Source of the DNA: DASSBG01 sp965651365
Lineage (GTDB): Bacteria; Pseudomonadota; Gammaproteobacteria; Xanthomonadales; Rhodanobacteraceae
DNA length: 16,325 nt
Assembly (NCBI GenBank): GCA_965651365.1
Contig: CBFGSA010000067.1
Location: forward strand, 1-16,325
Direction: 5' to 3'
Shown here: piece by piece, positions 1 to 7,144 of the stretch
How the letters are laid out: the number at the start of each line of letters is the position of its first letter
Numbering within the stretch: the stretch's first letter is position 1
Position numbers and translations under genes: made by a program
Notes under the pieces: model-generated
The model's input: only the letters and a program-made list of their open reading frames with translations
Database searches by the model: none
What the model was told of the DNA's origin: nothing

Positions 1-755
1 CGGTCCGGCTCACCCCGAGTCTCGAGTCCCGGCCACAAAACGGTTTCACGTTGATCGAGGTGCTGGTTGCGCTGCTGCTGCTGTCGCTGCTGCTGGCCGG
101 TGCCTGGGGTGGGATTCACACGGCTACCCGTTCCATCCACGCCGGCGATCTGGCCATCGAGCGCATGAACCGGCTGCGGGTCACCGAGCAGTTTCTGCGC
201 CGCCAGTTGAGCCACACGATGCCGCTGGCATTTGGCCGCGACAAGGCCACCGGAGAGAACTACCTGTTCGAGGGCAAGGCCGATTCGATGCGCTTCGTGG
301 CGCCCATGCCAGGCTATCTGTCGCACGGCGGCGCCTATGTGCAAACCCTCAGGCTGTCCCGGACCAGTCAGGGTACGGAGCTGACCTTCGCCGACCAGAT
401 GCTCAACGGCTTCAGTCTGGATGATGCCGACAAGGATGCGACCGAACCCACCTTGCTGATCGACGGCATTGCCGACGGCCACTTCCAGTATCGTGGCCTC
501 GACGACCAGGGCCAGCTGGACGACTGGACCGACGACTGGGACGAGCCATCGCGTCTGCCGGTCATGGTACGCATCGCCTTCAAGATGACGCCTGAAAGCG
601 GCATGAGCTGGCCGACCATGGATATTCCGCTGATGATGGACGTGGGCTCGCTGCCACGGCGTGTACGACGCAACCCCGTGTCCGACGCCCAGTTGCAGCG
701 CAACACTTCGCCGCCACCGGCAAGGCGTCCGGCGTCGCCCCGGGCTGAGCAATGA
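1..755 (+). CDS. gspJ: Type II secretion minor pseudopilin GspJ (5' partial)
   Basis: This is a minor pseudopilin of the T2SS pseudopilus tip, which assembles with GspI and GspK. The frame is open from base 3 and has no ATG, GTG or TTG before the prepilin site, so the start lies upstream of the window. The peptide around bases 33-80 reads RPQNG-FTLIEVLVALLLL, a classic type IV prepilin signal. The prepilin peptidase would cut after the Gly at 42-44, leaving Phe+1 and Glu+5 before the hydrophobic helix. A TTG at 51 falls inside this motif and is not the true start. The body ends in a beta-rich segment followed by a basic, proline-rich tail of about 30 residues. The stop overlaps gspK as ATGA. 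Assignment as J rather than I or H rests on length (more than 240 residues) and on its place directly before gspK. Confidence 0.9.
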   Translation, partial: VRLTPSLESRPQNGFTLIEVLVALLLLSLLLAGAWGGIHTATRSIHAGDLAIERMNRLRVTEQFLRRQLSHTMPLAFGRDKATGENYLFEGKADSMRFVAPMPGYLSHGGAYVQTLRLSRTSQGTELTFADQMLNGFSLDDADKDATEPTLLIDGIADGHFQYRGLDDQGQLDDWTDDWDEPSRLPVMVRIAFKMTPESGMSWPTMDIPLMMDVGSLPRRVRRNPVSDAQLQRNTSPPPARRPASPRAEQ

Positions 756-1687
756 ACGTGCAGGCGAAATGCGGTTCGCGCCTGGATCACGCTGGCCGAC
801 AACGTGGCATCGCCTTTCTCATCGTGCTGTGGGTGATCGCCCTGGTGGCCGTGCTGATGGGCAGTTTCGCCGTGATCGCCCGCACCGAAAACCTGCAGGC
901 ACGGCATCTGCTCGATTCCACCCGTGCACGCTATGCGGCCGAAGCCGGCATCAATCTGGCGGCCTACGCACTCAGGCGCAACCAGCCCGACAAGCGCTGG
1001 GTGCCTGATGGCCGACCGTACAAGTTTCAATTCAACGGCGTCGAACTCACCATCAAGGCCAATGACGAGTCCGGCAAGATCGATGTCAATGCTGCCGACC
1101 CGAAGCAGTTGCAACAGTTGTTCCAGTCGGTGGGCGGTCTGGATGAGCAAAAGGCCCAGGAGTTGGCAGCACGTGTGCAGGATTGGCGTGACCCCGATGA
1201 TCTGGTGACGGTGAACGGCGCCGAAGAGGCCGATTACGAACAGGCGGGCCTTGCCTACGGTCCGGCCAATGCCCCGTTCGCAACGGTTGGCGAGCTGCAG
1301 CAGGTGATGGGCATGGACTACGACCTGTTCAAGAAGCTGGAGCCGGCGATCACCGTGTATTCCGGTCGCGGCACGCCCAACCCCATGTATGCACCCCAGC
1401 AAGCGTTGATGGCGATGCCGGGCATGACATCGGATGTCGCGCAGAACCTGATCGACATGCGACAGCAGATTGCACCGGGAACCGATCCGGGAATCAGCGG
1501 TCTGACCTTGCCTGACGGCACGCCGCTGATAGCCAGTGGCGGCGGGCTCACGTATAGTATCGAGTCCATTGCCCGCCTGCCCAACGGTGCCAGTACCAAA
1601 CTGGACGTCACCATACGGCTGGGCGGCAACAATTCGGGTGCCAGGCCGTTTGTGATCATGCGCTGGCACGAGGGTGACCGTTCCTGA
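752..1687 (+). CDS. gspK: Type II secretion minor pseudopilin GspK
   Basis: This 311-residue protein caps the pseudopilus tip in complex with GspI and GspJ. Its leader ends in RQRG followed by IAFLIVLWVIALV, a prepilin peptidase site at about residues 18-19. Position +5 is not Glu, which is the known exception of the GspK family. After the N-terminal helix (residues 20-43) comes the globular T2SSK part. It includes GKIDVNAADPKQLQQLF near residues 108-124 and a second helical region near 190-245, as in the SAM-like inserted domain of the family. The ATG overlaps the gspJ stop by four bases, so translation is probably coupled. The stop shares one base with the gspL start. Length and motifs are normal for the family. 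Confidence 0.93.
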   Translation: MNVQAKCGSRLDHAGRQRGIAFLIVLWVIALVAVLMGSFAVIARTENLQARHLLDSTRARYAAEAGINLAAYALRRNQPDKRWVPDGRPYKFQFNGVELTIKANDESGKIDVNAADPKQLQQLFQSVGGLDEQKAQELAARVQDWRDPDDLVTVNGAEEADYEQAGLAYGPANAPFATVGELQQVMGMDYDLFKKLEPAITVYSGRGTPNPMYAPQQALMAMPGMTSDVAQNLIDMRQQIAPGTDPGISGLTLPDGTPLIASGGGLTYSIESIARLPNGASTKLDVTIRLGGNNSGARPFVIMRWHEGDRS

Positions 1688-2898
1688 TGAATCTGGATGA
1701 CGCGCTACAACCGCTGCTCGCGCGCCTGCGTGCCAGCTATGCCACTTCGCCGCTGCCGGGCTTCTTTGCCTGGTGGGGGGGCGAGTTGCGCGCGTGTGTG
1801 CCTGAACGCTGGCGTCCACTGCTGGAAGATCATGTCGAGACCCTGTTGCTGGATCTGGCTGCGGACAGCCTGGATCTGCATTACGCAAGTCGGCCCGGTA
1901 GTGACCCGGCAGTGCGGGTGCCGACCAGTTTGAGCCCCGAGGAGCAGCGCCTGGCCATCGAGCAGGCGCGCACCGAGCTCGATGATCCGCGGGTACGCAT
2001 GGTCTTGTGTCTGCCGCAACGCAAGGTGCTGCGTCGCACGCTGAAGCTGCCAGCCGCGGCCGAGCACAACCTGGCCCAGGTGCTGGGTTTCGAAATGGAC
2101 CGGCAAACGCCATTCAAGGCCGATCAGGTCTATCTCGATCATCACATTGTCGAGCGCGACAGTGAATCCAGAACGATCAAGGTGGATCTGGCCGTGGTGC
2201 CGCGCACGGCCGTGGACGCCGAACTCGCCCGGCTCGAACCGCTGAACCTGGCGCTGGATGGTATCGACGCCTGGAGCGAAGAACCGGGCACGGCACCGAT
2301 GGGCTTCAATTTTCTGCCCGCGGGACAACGCGTCAAGCGGCACAACAAGCGTCTGCTGCTCAATCTCGGTCTGGGCGCGGCCGCCCTGGTGCTGCTGCTG
2401 ACGGCCATGTCCTTGTGGGTGTCCAATCGCGAGCAGGCGCTGGACACGATGCGCACCGCGGTCGCTCAGGTGCAAAAACAGGCGACCCAGGTGGTGACCT
2501 TGCGCAAGGGTCTGAGCGAATCCATCAAGGGCGCCAGTTTTCTGATCCGCAAGAAGCGCCAGTCGCCGGTACGCATTGAACTGGTGCGCGCACTGACCCA
2601 TGCGCTGGGGGACGACACCTGGCTGCAGCGCCTGTCGATCGACGACAGCAACCGGCTCAGCCTGCAGGGCCAGAGCGACCATGCCGCTGCGCTGCTGGAG
2701 AAGGTGTCGAAAATTCCGAATATTTCCGATGCCAGTTTCCAGGGCGTGATCCAGCCTGATGCGCGCTCCGGCAAGGAGCGCTTCAATATTCTGGCAACGC
2801 TGACCAATACGCCCGACGCTGCGGCGAAACCGGCGCAGGCAGCCAAACCGGCCAAGACCAGGGAGGGCGCCGATGCAGCCGCTGAAACTTCCAGCTGA
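1687..2898 (+). CDS. gspL: Type II secretion inner-membrane platform protein GspL
   Basis: GspL links the cytoplasmic ATPase GspE to the inner-membrane platform and pairs with GspM. The 403 residues divide into a cytoplasmic actin-like part (1 to about 220), one membrane helix (about 223-246) and a periplasmic PilN-like part (247-403). The cytoplasmic part contains LGFEMDRQTPF (residues 133-143), a motif typical of GspL and PilM-like proteins. A helical stretch just after the membrane (about 247-290) fits the usual coiled-coil linker. The C-terminal 30 residues are an Ala/Lys/Pro-rich tail. The ATG is preceded by GAGGGTGA at 1670-1677, nine bases away, and its first base is the last base of the gspK stop. 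The 3' end overlaps gspM by 26 bases. Confidence 0.92.
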   Translation: MNLDDALQPLLARLRASYATSPLPGFFAWWGGELRACVPERWRPLLEDHVETLLLDLAADSLDLHYASRPGSDPAVRVPTSLSPEEQRLAIEQARTELDDPRVRMVLCLPQRKVLRRTLKLPAAAEHNLAQVLGFEMDRQTPFKADQVYLDHHIVERDSESRTIKVDLAVVPRTAVDAELARLEPLNLALDGIDAWSEEPGTAPMGFNFLPAGQRVKRHNKRLLLNLGLGAAALVLLLTAMSLWVSNREQALDTMRTAVAQVQKQATQVVTLRKGLSESIKGASFLIRKKRQSPVRIELVRALTHALGDDTWLQRLSIDDSNRLSLQGQSDHAAALLEKVSKIPNISDASFQGVIQPDARSGKERFNILATLTNTPDAAAKPAQAAKPAKTREGADAAAETSS

Positions 2899-3475
2899 TC
2901 AGCGTCCACTGGCCCTCGGCCTGTTGCTGGTGGTCATCATCGTGATCTACTTCCTCGGCGTGCATTGGTGGTTCGTCGCTCCCCAGATCGACATCGGCAA
3001 CCAGATGGATGATCTGCGTGAACAGCAGCAGCGATTCGCCACCATCGTGGCCGAGAAGCCGGATATCCAGAAGCGCATCGATGCGGTGCGCAAGTACGAG
3101 AAGAACAACCAGGCCTTTCTGCCGCAGAATGATGCAGCGGCGGCCTCGGCCAGCCTGATCCAGCGCGTCACCGATGTCATCAAGAAGCGTGACCCGGATG
3201 GTGGGCGCTGCAGCGCGCAGCAGTCCACGCCGCTGCGCAATCAGGGCAAGGATGAGCCCTATGAAAGTGTCAGCGTGCGCATCCGCATGACCTGTGACAT
3301 GGAGACCGCCACCGGCGTGCTTTACGATCTGGAGCAGGGCAAGCCGTTTCTGTTTGTGGACGAGCTGATGATTTACCAGCGCGCCAATTTCTATCGCCAG
3401 CAGAAGCAGACCAGCAAGCTGGAAGTGCAGTTCACCCTGACCGGATACCTGCGCCGACCCGGAGGCAAGGCATGA
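2873..3475 (+). CDS. gspM: Type II secretion inner-membrane platform protein GspM (XpsM type)
   Basis: This 200-residue bitopic inner-membrane protein stabilises GspL and links it to the GspC/N component. A short cytoplasmic N-terminus is followed by one membrane helix (about residues 14-34) and a periplasmic domain. A helical region at about 40-75 is predicted before the ferredoxin-like C-terminal fold. The sequence suits the GspM subfamily of xanthomonads (T2SSM_b type) better than the enterobacterial one. That is my reading of its length and layout, not a search result. The start is supported by GGAGGG at 2862-2867, five bases before the ATG, inside the gspL coding region. The stop overlaps gspN as ATGA. 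Two cysteines (in GGRCSA and MTCDM) could form a periplasmic disulfide. Confidence 0.88.
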   Translation: MQPLKLPADQRPLALGLLLVVIIVIYFLGVHWWFVAPQIDIGNQMDDLREQQQRFATIVAEKPDIQKRIDAVRKYEKNNQAFLPQNDAAAASASLIQRVTDVIKKRDPDGGRCSAQQSTPLRNQGKDEPYESVSVRIRMTCDMETATGVLYDLEQGKPFLFVDELMIYQRANFYRQQKQTSKLEVQFTLTGYLRRPGGKA

Positions 3476-4206
3476 ATCTGGCCATGCAGGCACGTTTGAG
3501 CATCGTGCTGGCTGCCGCCTGCGCCGTGTTTGGCGTGCTGGCGCTGCTGTTCTGGCTGGGCGTGGGGACCGGTTACAGCTTTCTTGAGCCGAACACGGAT
3601 ACTGTGCAGGAACTGCCCTCGGTGAGCACCATCGAGAAACAGAACTTCCAGATGCCGGAATTCGCGCATTTTGCCGAAATCACCCAACGCCCGCTGTTCA
3701 GCCAGGACCGCCAGCCGATTCCGCCCGATCAGGACCAGGGCGAGGACAAGCCCGAGGCGCCGCCGGTGCCCTTGCAGGTCCAGCTCACCGGCGTGATCCT
3801 GACGCCCGGGCTGAAAATGGCTCTGCTCAAGGATCGCACCACCAACAAGGACATCAACGTCAAGGAAGGCATGCCCTTGCCCGGCAAGCAGTCAGCCTGG
3901 TTGCTGGTTGAAATCGAACCGCGCAAGGTGGTTTTCAAGAATGACCACGACGAAACCTCCGAGGTCGAGCTGACGGTATCCAAGACCAGCGGTCCGCCGT
4001 CACAGCGCGTGTCCGGCAGCCGACCCGCACCCAACCCCACGCTGTCGCCGCCCAACAAGCCCAATCAGCCGAACCCGCCGGCGAACAACGCCCAGAAGTC
4101 CTTGCGCGAGCGGATCGAAGAGCGCCGCAAGGAATTGCGCGAGCAGGCCAGGAAAATGCGTGCCCAGCAACAGGCGCGCCAGCAACAACAGGAAAAATCC
4201 CGATGA
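3472..4206 (+). CDS. gspN: Type II secretion GspC-like connector protein GspN (XpsN type)
   Basis: In xanthomonads the protein at this position (XpsN) plays the GspC role, joining the GspL-GspM platform to the secretin. Residues 10-33 form one membrane helix. The segment FAEITQRPLFSQDRQP (67-82) matches the GspC family pattern of an acidic/hydrophobic run before RPLFS. A small beta domain (about 99-169) with LTGVIL, KMALLK and VKEGMPLPG follows and fits the homology region that binds the secretin N0 domain. There is no PDZ domain. Instead there is a Pro/Asn-rich linker (about 174-205) and a strongly charged Arg/Glu/Gln helix (209-244). GGAGG at 3461-3465 supports the ATG. Databases may call it either GspN or GspC. 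It is not similar to the enterobacterial GspN. Confidence 0.85.
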   Translation: MNLAMQARLSIVLAAACAVFGVLALLFWLGVGTGYSFLEPNTDTVQELPSVSTIEKQNFQMPEFAHFAEITQRPLFSQDRQPIPPDQDQGEDKPEAPPVPLQVQLTGVILTPGLKMALLKDRTTNKDINVKEGMPLPGKQSAWLLVEIEPRKVVFKNDHDETSEVELTVSKTSGPPSQRVSGSRPAPNPTLSPPNKPNQPNPPANNAQKSLRERIEERRKELREQARKMRAQQQARQQQQEKSR

Positions 4207-6524
4207 TGCAGTATCCCGACAAATCTCCGTTGCCGACCGCATCCGGCGTTGCTGCCGGCATGGGCCGCAGCTGGCCACATTGGCGCCCGCTTCTGCTTGG
4301 CATCATGGTGGCAGTCATGGTGGCCATGGCCGGCTGTGCCAGCAACAAGCCCAAGGCGGGCAATGCCGACGACTCGATCGCGCGCCAGGTGCTTGAGCCC
4401 ACGCTCAAGAGTGTCAATGCCCAGGACACGGGGCCGATCAACATCAACGAAGAGCAAAAGCTGCCGAGTGCGCCGATCAAGCCGCAAGTCGAGGTGGGCA
4501 CTGGCAAGTTCTTCGATGAAAAGGTGGCACGCGCACCCACCAGCGGTGGCGAGGCACCCCAGGGCAAGGTCACCTTCAACTTCGAGAACCAGCCCATCCA
4601 GGCCGTGGTCAAGGCCATCCTGGGCGACCTGCTGCAGAAAAACTACATCATCGCGCCGGGCGTGAACGGCAATGTCAGCTATTCCACGGCCCAGCCGGTG
4701 CGCACCGAGGATGCCATGCCGATCCTCGAAACCCTGCTCGGCTGGACCAACAACACCCTGATCTTCAAGAACGGTCGTTATACCGTACTGCCGATCAAGC
4801 AGGCCATTCCCGGCAACCTGACCCCGCGCCTGGCGCCGGCCCAGGTGGCCAAGGGCTACGAGGTACGCATCTTCCCGCTGCATTACATCTCGCCGTCGGA
4901 GATGCAGAAGCTGCTCAAGCCCTTTGCGCCGCCCGATGCCTTCGTGTCCGTGGATACCTCGCGCAGCCTGCTGATCATGGCCGGTACGCCCTCGGAGCTG
5001 GTCAACTATCAGCGCAGCATCAGCACCTTCGACGTCGACTGGCTCAAGGGCATGTCGGTGGGCGTGTACAACCTGCAGAACCAGGATGTGGCCAAGCTGT
5101 TGCCGCAGCTTGACGAGGTCTTCGGTGCCAAGGGCGAGTCGCCGCTGGCCGGCATGTTTCGCTTCGTGCCGATCGAGGCCACCAACTCGGTCATTGTCAT
5201 CACGCCCCAGCCCGAGTACCTGGACAAGGCCAGAGAGTGGCTGACGCGGCTTGACGCCGGCGCCGGCGGCGCCGAGGCCGGCCAGCAGCTCTACATCTAC
5301 AACGTCATCAACATGAAGGCGGCTGACCTGGCCGACTATCTCAACCAGATATTCAATGGCAGCGCGCCCAGCGTGAACCGGGACACCGGCGGCAGCGTGG
5401 CGCCGGGGCTGAATTCGGTGGAAGTGGGCGGCAACCGCAACGGACAGAACAACCGGCGCAACCAGCGCACACCCGTGCGCCACGCCACAGCGGTCAACCC
5501 CAAGGATGGCGGCCCGCGCATCACCTCGGTGGAGCAGAACAACCAACTTCTGGTACTGGCCACGCCAACCCAGTGGAACACCATCCAGCTTGCCGCGAAG
5601 CGCCTGGACATCCAGCCGCTGCAGGTGCAGATCGAGGCCAAGATCCTGGAAGTCCAGCTCACCGGCAAGTTCAGCTTCGGCGTGCAGTGGTATCTGGAGG
5701 GCCTGATCGCCCAGGATGGCGTCAGCGGGACTGCCGGCCGCAATCAGCCGGGGAACCAGCAAGCCTGGTCGCTGGGCAACGCGGGCGTATCCCCGGCGGA
5801 CAGCGACACCTTCTTCTATTCGTTCATCAACAACAATCTGCAGGCCGCCATCCATGCGATGGAGTCCAGTGGCAACACCAAGGTGCTGTCCTCGCCTTCG
5901 GTGGTGGTCACCAACAACCAGGAGGCCAACATCCAGGTCGGCGACGAGATTCCGGTGGTGCAGACCTTTTTCAGCAACGGCTTGGGCAGCTTCGGCAACA
6001 ACGGCACCAGCAGCGGCGCGGTCAACGGCACCAGCTTCAATACCGGCTCGGTCAGTTTCCGCCAGACCGGCATCCAGCTCCAGGTCACGCCGCGCGTCAA
6101 TCCGGGCGGGCTGGTGTACATGGACATCGACCAGGACGTCAGCAATCCAGGCGCCCAGCCCGGCCCCACCGGCAACGTGCCGATCTCCAAGCGCACCATC
6201 CAGACCCAGGTGGCCGTGCAGAGCGGCCAGACCGTGCTGCTGGGCGGCCTGATCAAGCAGAATGACCTCGTTTCCGACAGCGGTGTGCCGCTGCTGAGCA
6301 GGATTCCGCTGCTGGGCAAGCTGTTCGGTTCCACCTCGCGCAGCAGCGACCGCACCGAACTGCTGGTGCTGATCACCCCCCACGTGATCCGCAACAGCCA
6401 GGAAGCCGCGCGCATCACCCGCGAATACCAGGACCGCTTTGAATCCCTCAAACCCCTGCGCGAGAAACTGGAGCGCGAAAGCAAGCAAGACCACCCCGAA
6501 AATCAGAATGGAGAAGAGCCTTGA
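4203..6524 (+). CDS. gspD: Type II secretion outer-membrane secretin GspD (lipoprotein, XpsD type)
   Basis: This 773-residue secretin oligomerises into the outer-membrane channel. The N-terminus has a hydrophobic segment ending in a lipobox (VAMAGC, Cys45), so the mature protein is probably lipidated, as reported for XpsD. Periplasmic domains follow in order: N0 (about 123-202), N1 (about 219-285), N2 (about 290-360) and N3 (about 365-460). N3 carries a Gly/Asn/Arg-rich loop at about 386-438. The secretin core (about 465-725) begins at QIEAKILEVQLTG and contains VPISKRTIQTQVAV (from 659), QSGQTVLLGGL, GVPLLSRIPLLGKLFG and LLVLITPHVI, the family signature. AGGA at 4190-4193 precedes the ATG, which overlaps the gspN stop. 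An in-frame ATG at 4260 would still leave a lipoprotein signal and is a possible alternative start. The tail is charged and has no obvious pilotin-binding S-domain. Confidence 0.95.
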   Translation: MMQYPDKSPLPTASGVAAGMGRSWPHWRPLLLGIMVAVMVAMAGCASNKPKAGNADDSIARQVLEPTLKSVNAQDTGPININEEQKLPSAPIKPQVEVGTGKFFDEKVARAPTSGGEAPQGKVTFNFENQPIQAVVKAILGDLLQKNYIIAPGVNGNVSYSTAQPVRTEDAMPILETLLGWTNNTLIFKNGRYTVLPIKQAIPGNLTPRLAPAQVAKGYEVRIFPLHYISPSEMQKLLKPFAPPDAFVSVDTSRSLLIMAGTPSELVNYQRSISTFDVDWLKGMSVGVYNLQNQDVAKLLPQLDEVFGAKGESPLAGMFRFVPIEATNSVIVITPQPEYLDKAREWLTRLDAGAGGAEAGQQLYIYNVINMKAADLADYLNQIFNGSAPSVNRDTGGSVAPGLNSVEVGGNRNGQNNRRNQRTPVRHATAVNPKDGGPRITSVEQNNQLLVLATPTQWNTIQLAAKRLDIQPLQVQIEAKILEVQLTGKFSFGVQWYLEGLIAQDGVSGTAGRNQPGNQQAWSLGNAGVSPADSDTFFYSFINNNLQAAIHAMESSGNTKVLSSPSVVVTNNQEANIQVGDEIPVVQTFFSNGLGSFGNNGTSSGAVNGTSFNTGSVSFRQTGIQLQVTPRVNPGGLVYMDIDQDVSNPGAQPGPTGNVPISKRTIQTQVAVQSGQTVLLGGLIKQNDLVSDSGVPLLSRIPLLGKLFGSTSRSSDRTELLVLITPHVIRNSQEAARITREYQDRFESLKPLREKLERESKQDHPENQNGEEP
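6510..6513 (+). promoter_or_regulatory. Ribosome binding site deciding a TTG start
   Basis: GGAG lies seven bases before TTG 6521 and 22 bases before the in-frame ATG 6536. The spacing favours the TTG, which overlaps the gspD stop (TTGA), as the start of the downstream lipoprotein gene. Confidence 0.5.
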
Positions 6525-7000
6525 TCCCCACCACCATGATCCGCTGGCTGGCAGTCGCCGCCGCAAGCCTGCTCCTGGCTGCCTGTGCCGCCACAGACAC
6601 CCGCAGTGACACCGCGGGCGCAAGCGCGAGCGCCAGTTCCAGCCAGGAAACGCTCAAGCAGCGCGCCAAGCAGCGCTGGGACTACCTCATCAACAAGCAG
6701 GCCGCCAAGGCCTGGGACTACCTCACGCCTGGCTACCGTGCCACGACCACGCGGGAGAAATATGCCGCCGACATGAACAACCGCCCGGTACAGTGGGAAT
6801 CAGCCACAATCATCAAGACCGATTGCGCTCAAGCCGACAACTGCGAGGTGTTTGTCAGCGTCGGCTACCAGGTTCGCATTCCGGGAGCTGGGGGGGTGGC
6901 GCACGCCTTTGCCCCGGTGCAGGAACGGTGGCTTCTGCTGCATAATCAGTGGTACTATCTGCCGAGCGAAGGGGGTGAAAAGGTCGAAAAGACAAAATAA
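6521..7000 (+). CDS. Small lipoprotein of unknown function coupled to gspD
   Basis: This 159-residue product starts with a hydrophobic segment ending in LLLAAC (Cys22), a lipobox. Ala at +2 predicts outer-membrane sorting. A Ser/Ala-rich linker (about 26-43) leads to a globular domain (about 45-150) with paired aromatic motifs (RWDYLI, AWDYLTPGYRA), a KYAADMNNRPVQW segment and two cysteines (TDCAQADNCEV). The pattern recalls small NTF2-like cone folds found in proteobacterial lipoproteins, but this is inference from the helix-then-sheet layout. The TTG start overlaps the gspD stop and has a well-placed GGAG. ATG 6536 is the alternative and gives the same mature protein. Translational coupling to gspD suggests a role near the T2SS outer-membrane channel, possibly an accessory or pilotin-like part. 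I do not recognise a named family. Confidence 0.75.
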   Translation: MIPTTMIRWLAVAAASLLLAACAATDTRSDTAGASASASSSQETLKQRAKQRWDYLINKQAAKAWDYLTPGYRATTTREKYAADMNNRPVQWESATIIKTDCAQADNCEVFVSVGYQVRIPGAGGVAHAFAPVQERWLLLHNQWYYLPSEGGEKVEKTK

Positions 7001-7017
7001 GCCACAAAACGAGGCTC

Positions 7018-7046
7018 TTGCCTTGCATTTCACCTTGTCTTAGCAT
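7018..7046 (+). promoter_or_regulatory. Candidate sigma-70 promoter for the secreted protein gene at 7145
   Basis: TTGCCT (7018-7023) and TAGCAT (7041-7046) are separated by 17 bases, just after the end of the lipoprotein gene. Matches to consensus are partial. The predicted 5' UTR would be about 90 bases. Together with the downstream terminator it would make 7145-8599 an independent transcription unit. Confidence 0.35.
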
Positions 7047-7131
7047 TACAGTGCTGTTGCCTCGGTCCGACAGGCGCCTTGCGGCGTCCAGGGGGCGGGG
7101 TTCAAAAGCAGAAAAGCCCTGTGGTTAACCT

Positions 7132-7136
7132 AGGAG
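7132..7136 (+). promoter_or_regulatory. Strong ribosome binding site setting the start at ATG 7145
   Basis: AGGAG lies eight bases before ATG 7145, whose product opens with MKK and a normal signal peptide. The frame is open upstream to 7079, but that extension has no ribosome binding site and would bury the signal peptide. Confidence 0.8.
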
Positions 7137-7144
7137 TGTTTCAC

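Noticed and set aside
51..755. TTG 51 as the start of gspJ
   Set aside because: The TTG encodes Leu within the FTLIE prepilin motif, and the cleavage-site glycine lies upstream of it, so the real start must be upstream of the window.
368..2113. A 581-codon - strand open frame opposite gspJ, gspK and the start of gspL
   Set aside because: It crosses three well-recognised genes and its product has Ala/Arg/Pro-rich shadow composition.
4065..6623. A very long open frame (852 codons) on the - strand opposite gspD
   Set aside because: It mirrors the codon structure of gspD. The product is an Ala/Arg/Gly/His/Leu-rich chain with no domain, and it has no ribosome binding site. Such shadow frames are common in GC-rich genes.
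7060..7092. Possible hairpin around GGCGCC just after the T2SS operon
   Set aside because: The arms do not pair well and no T-run follows, so it is not supported as a terminator.
7079..7144. Upstream extension of the secreted protein gene to 7079
   Set aside because: It has no ribosome binding site and would bury the signal peptide. AGGAG fits ATG 7145.
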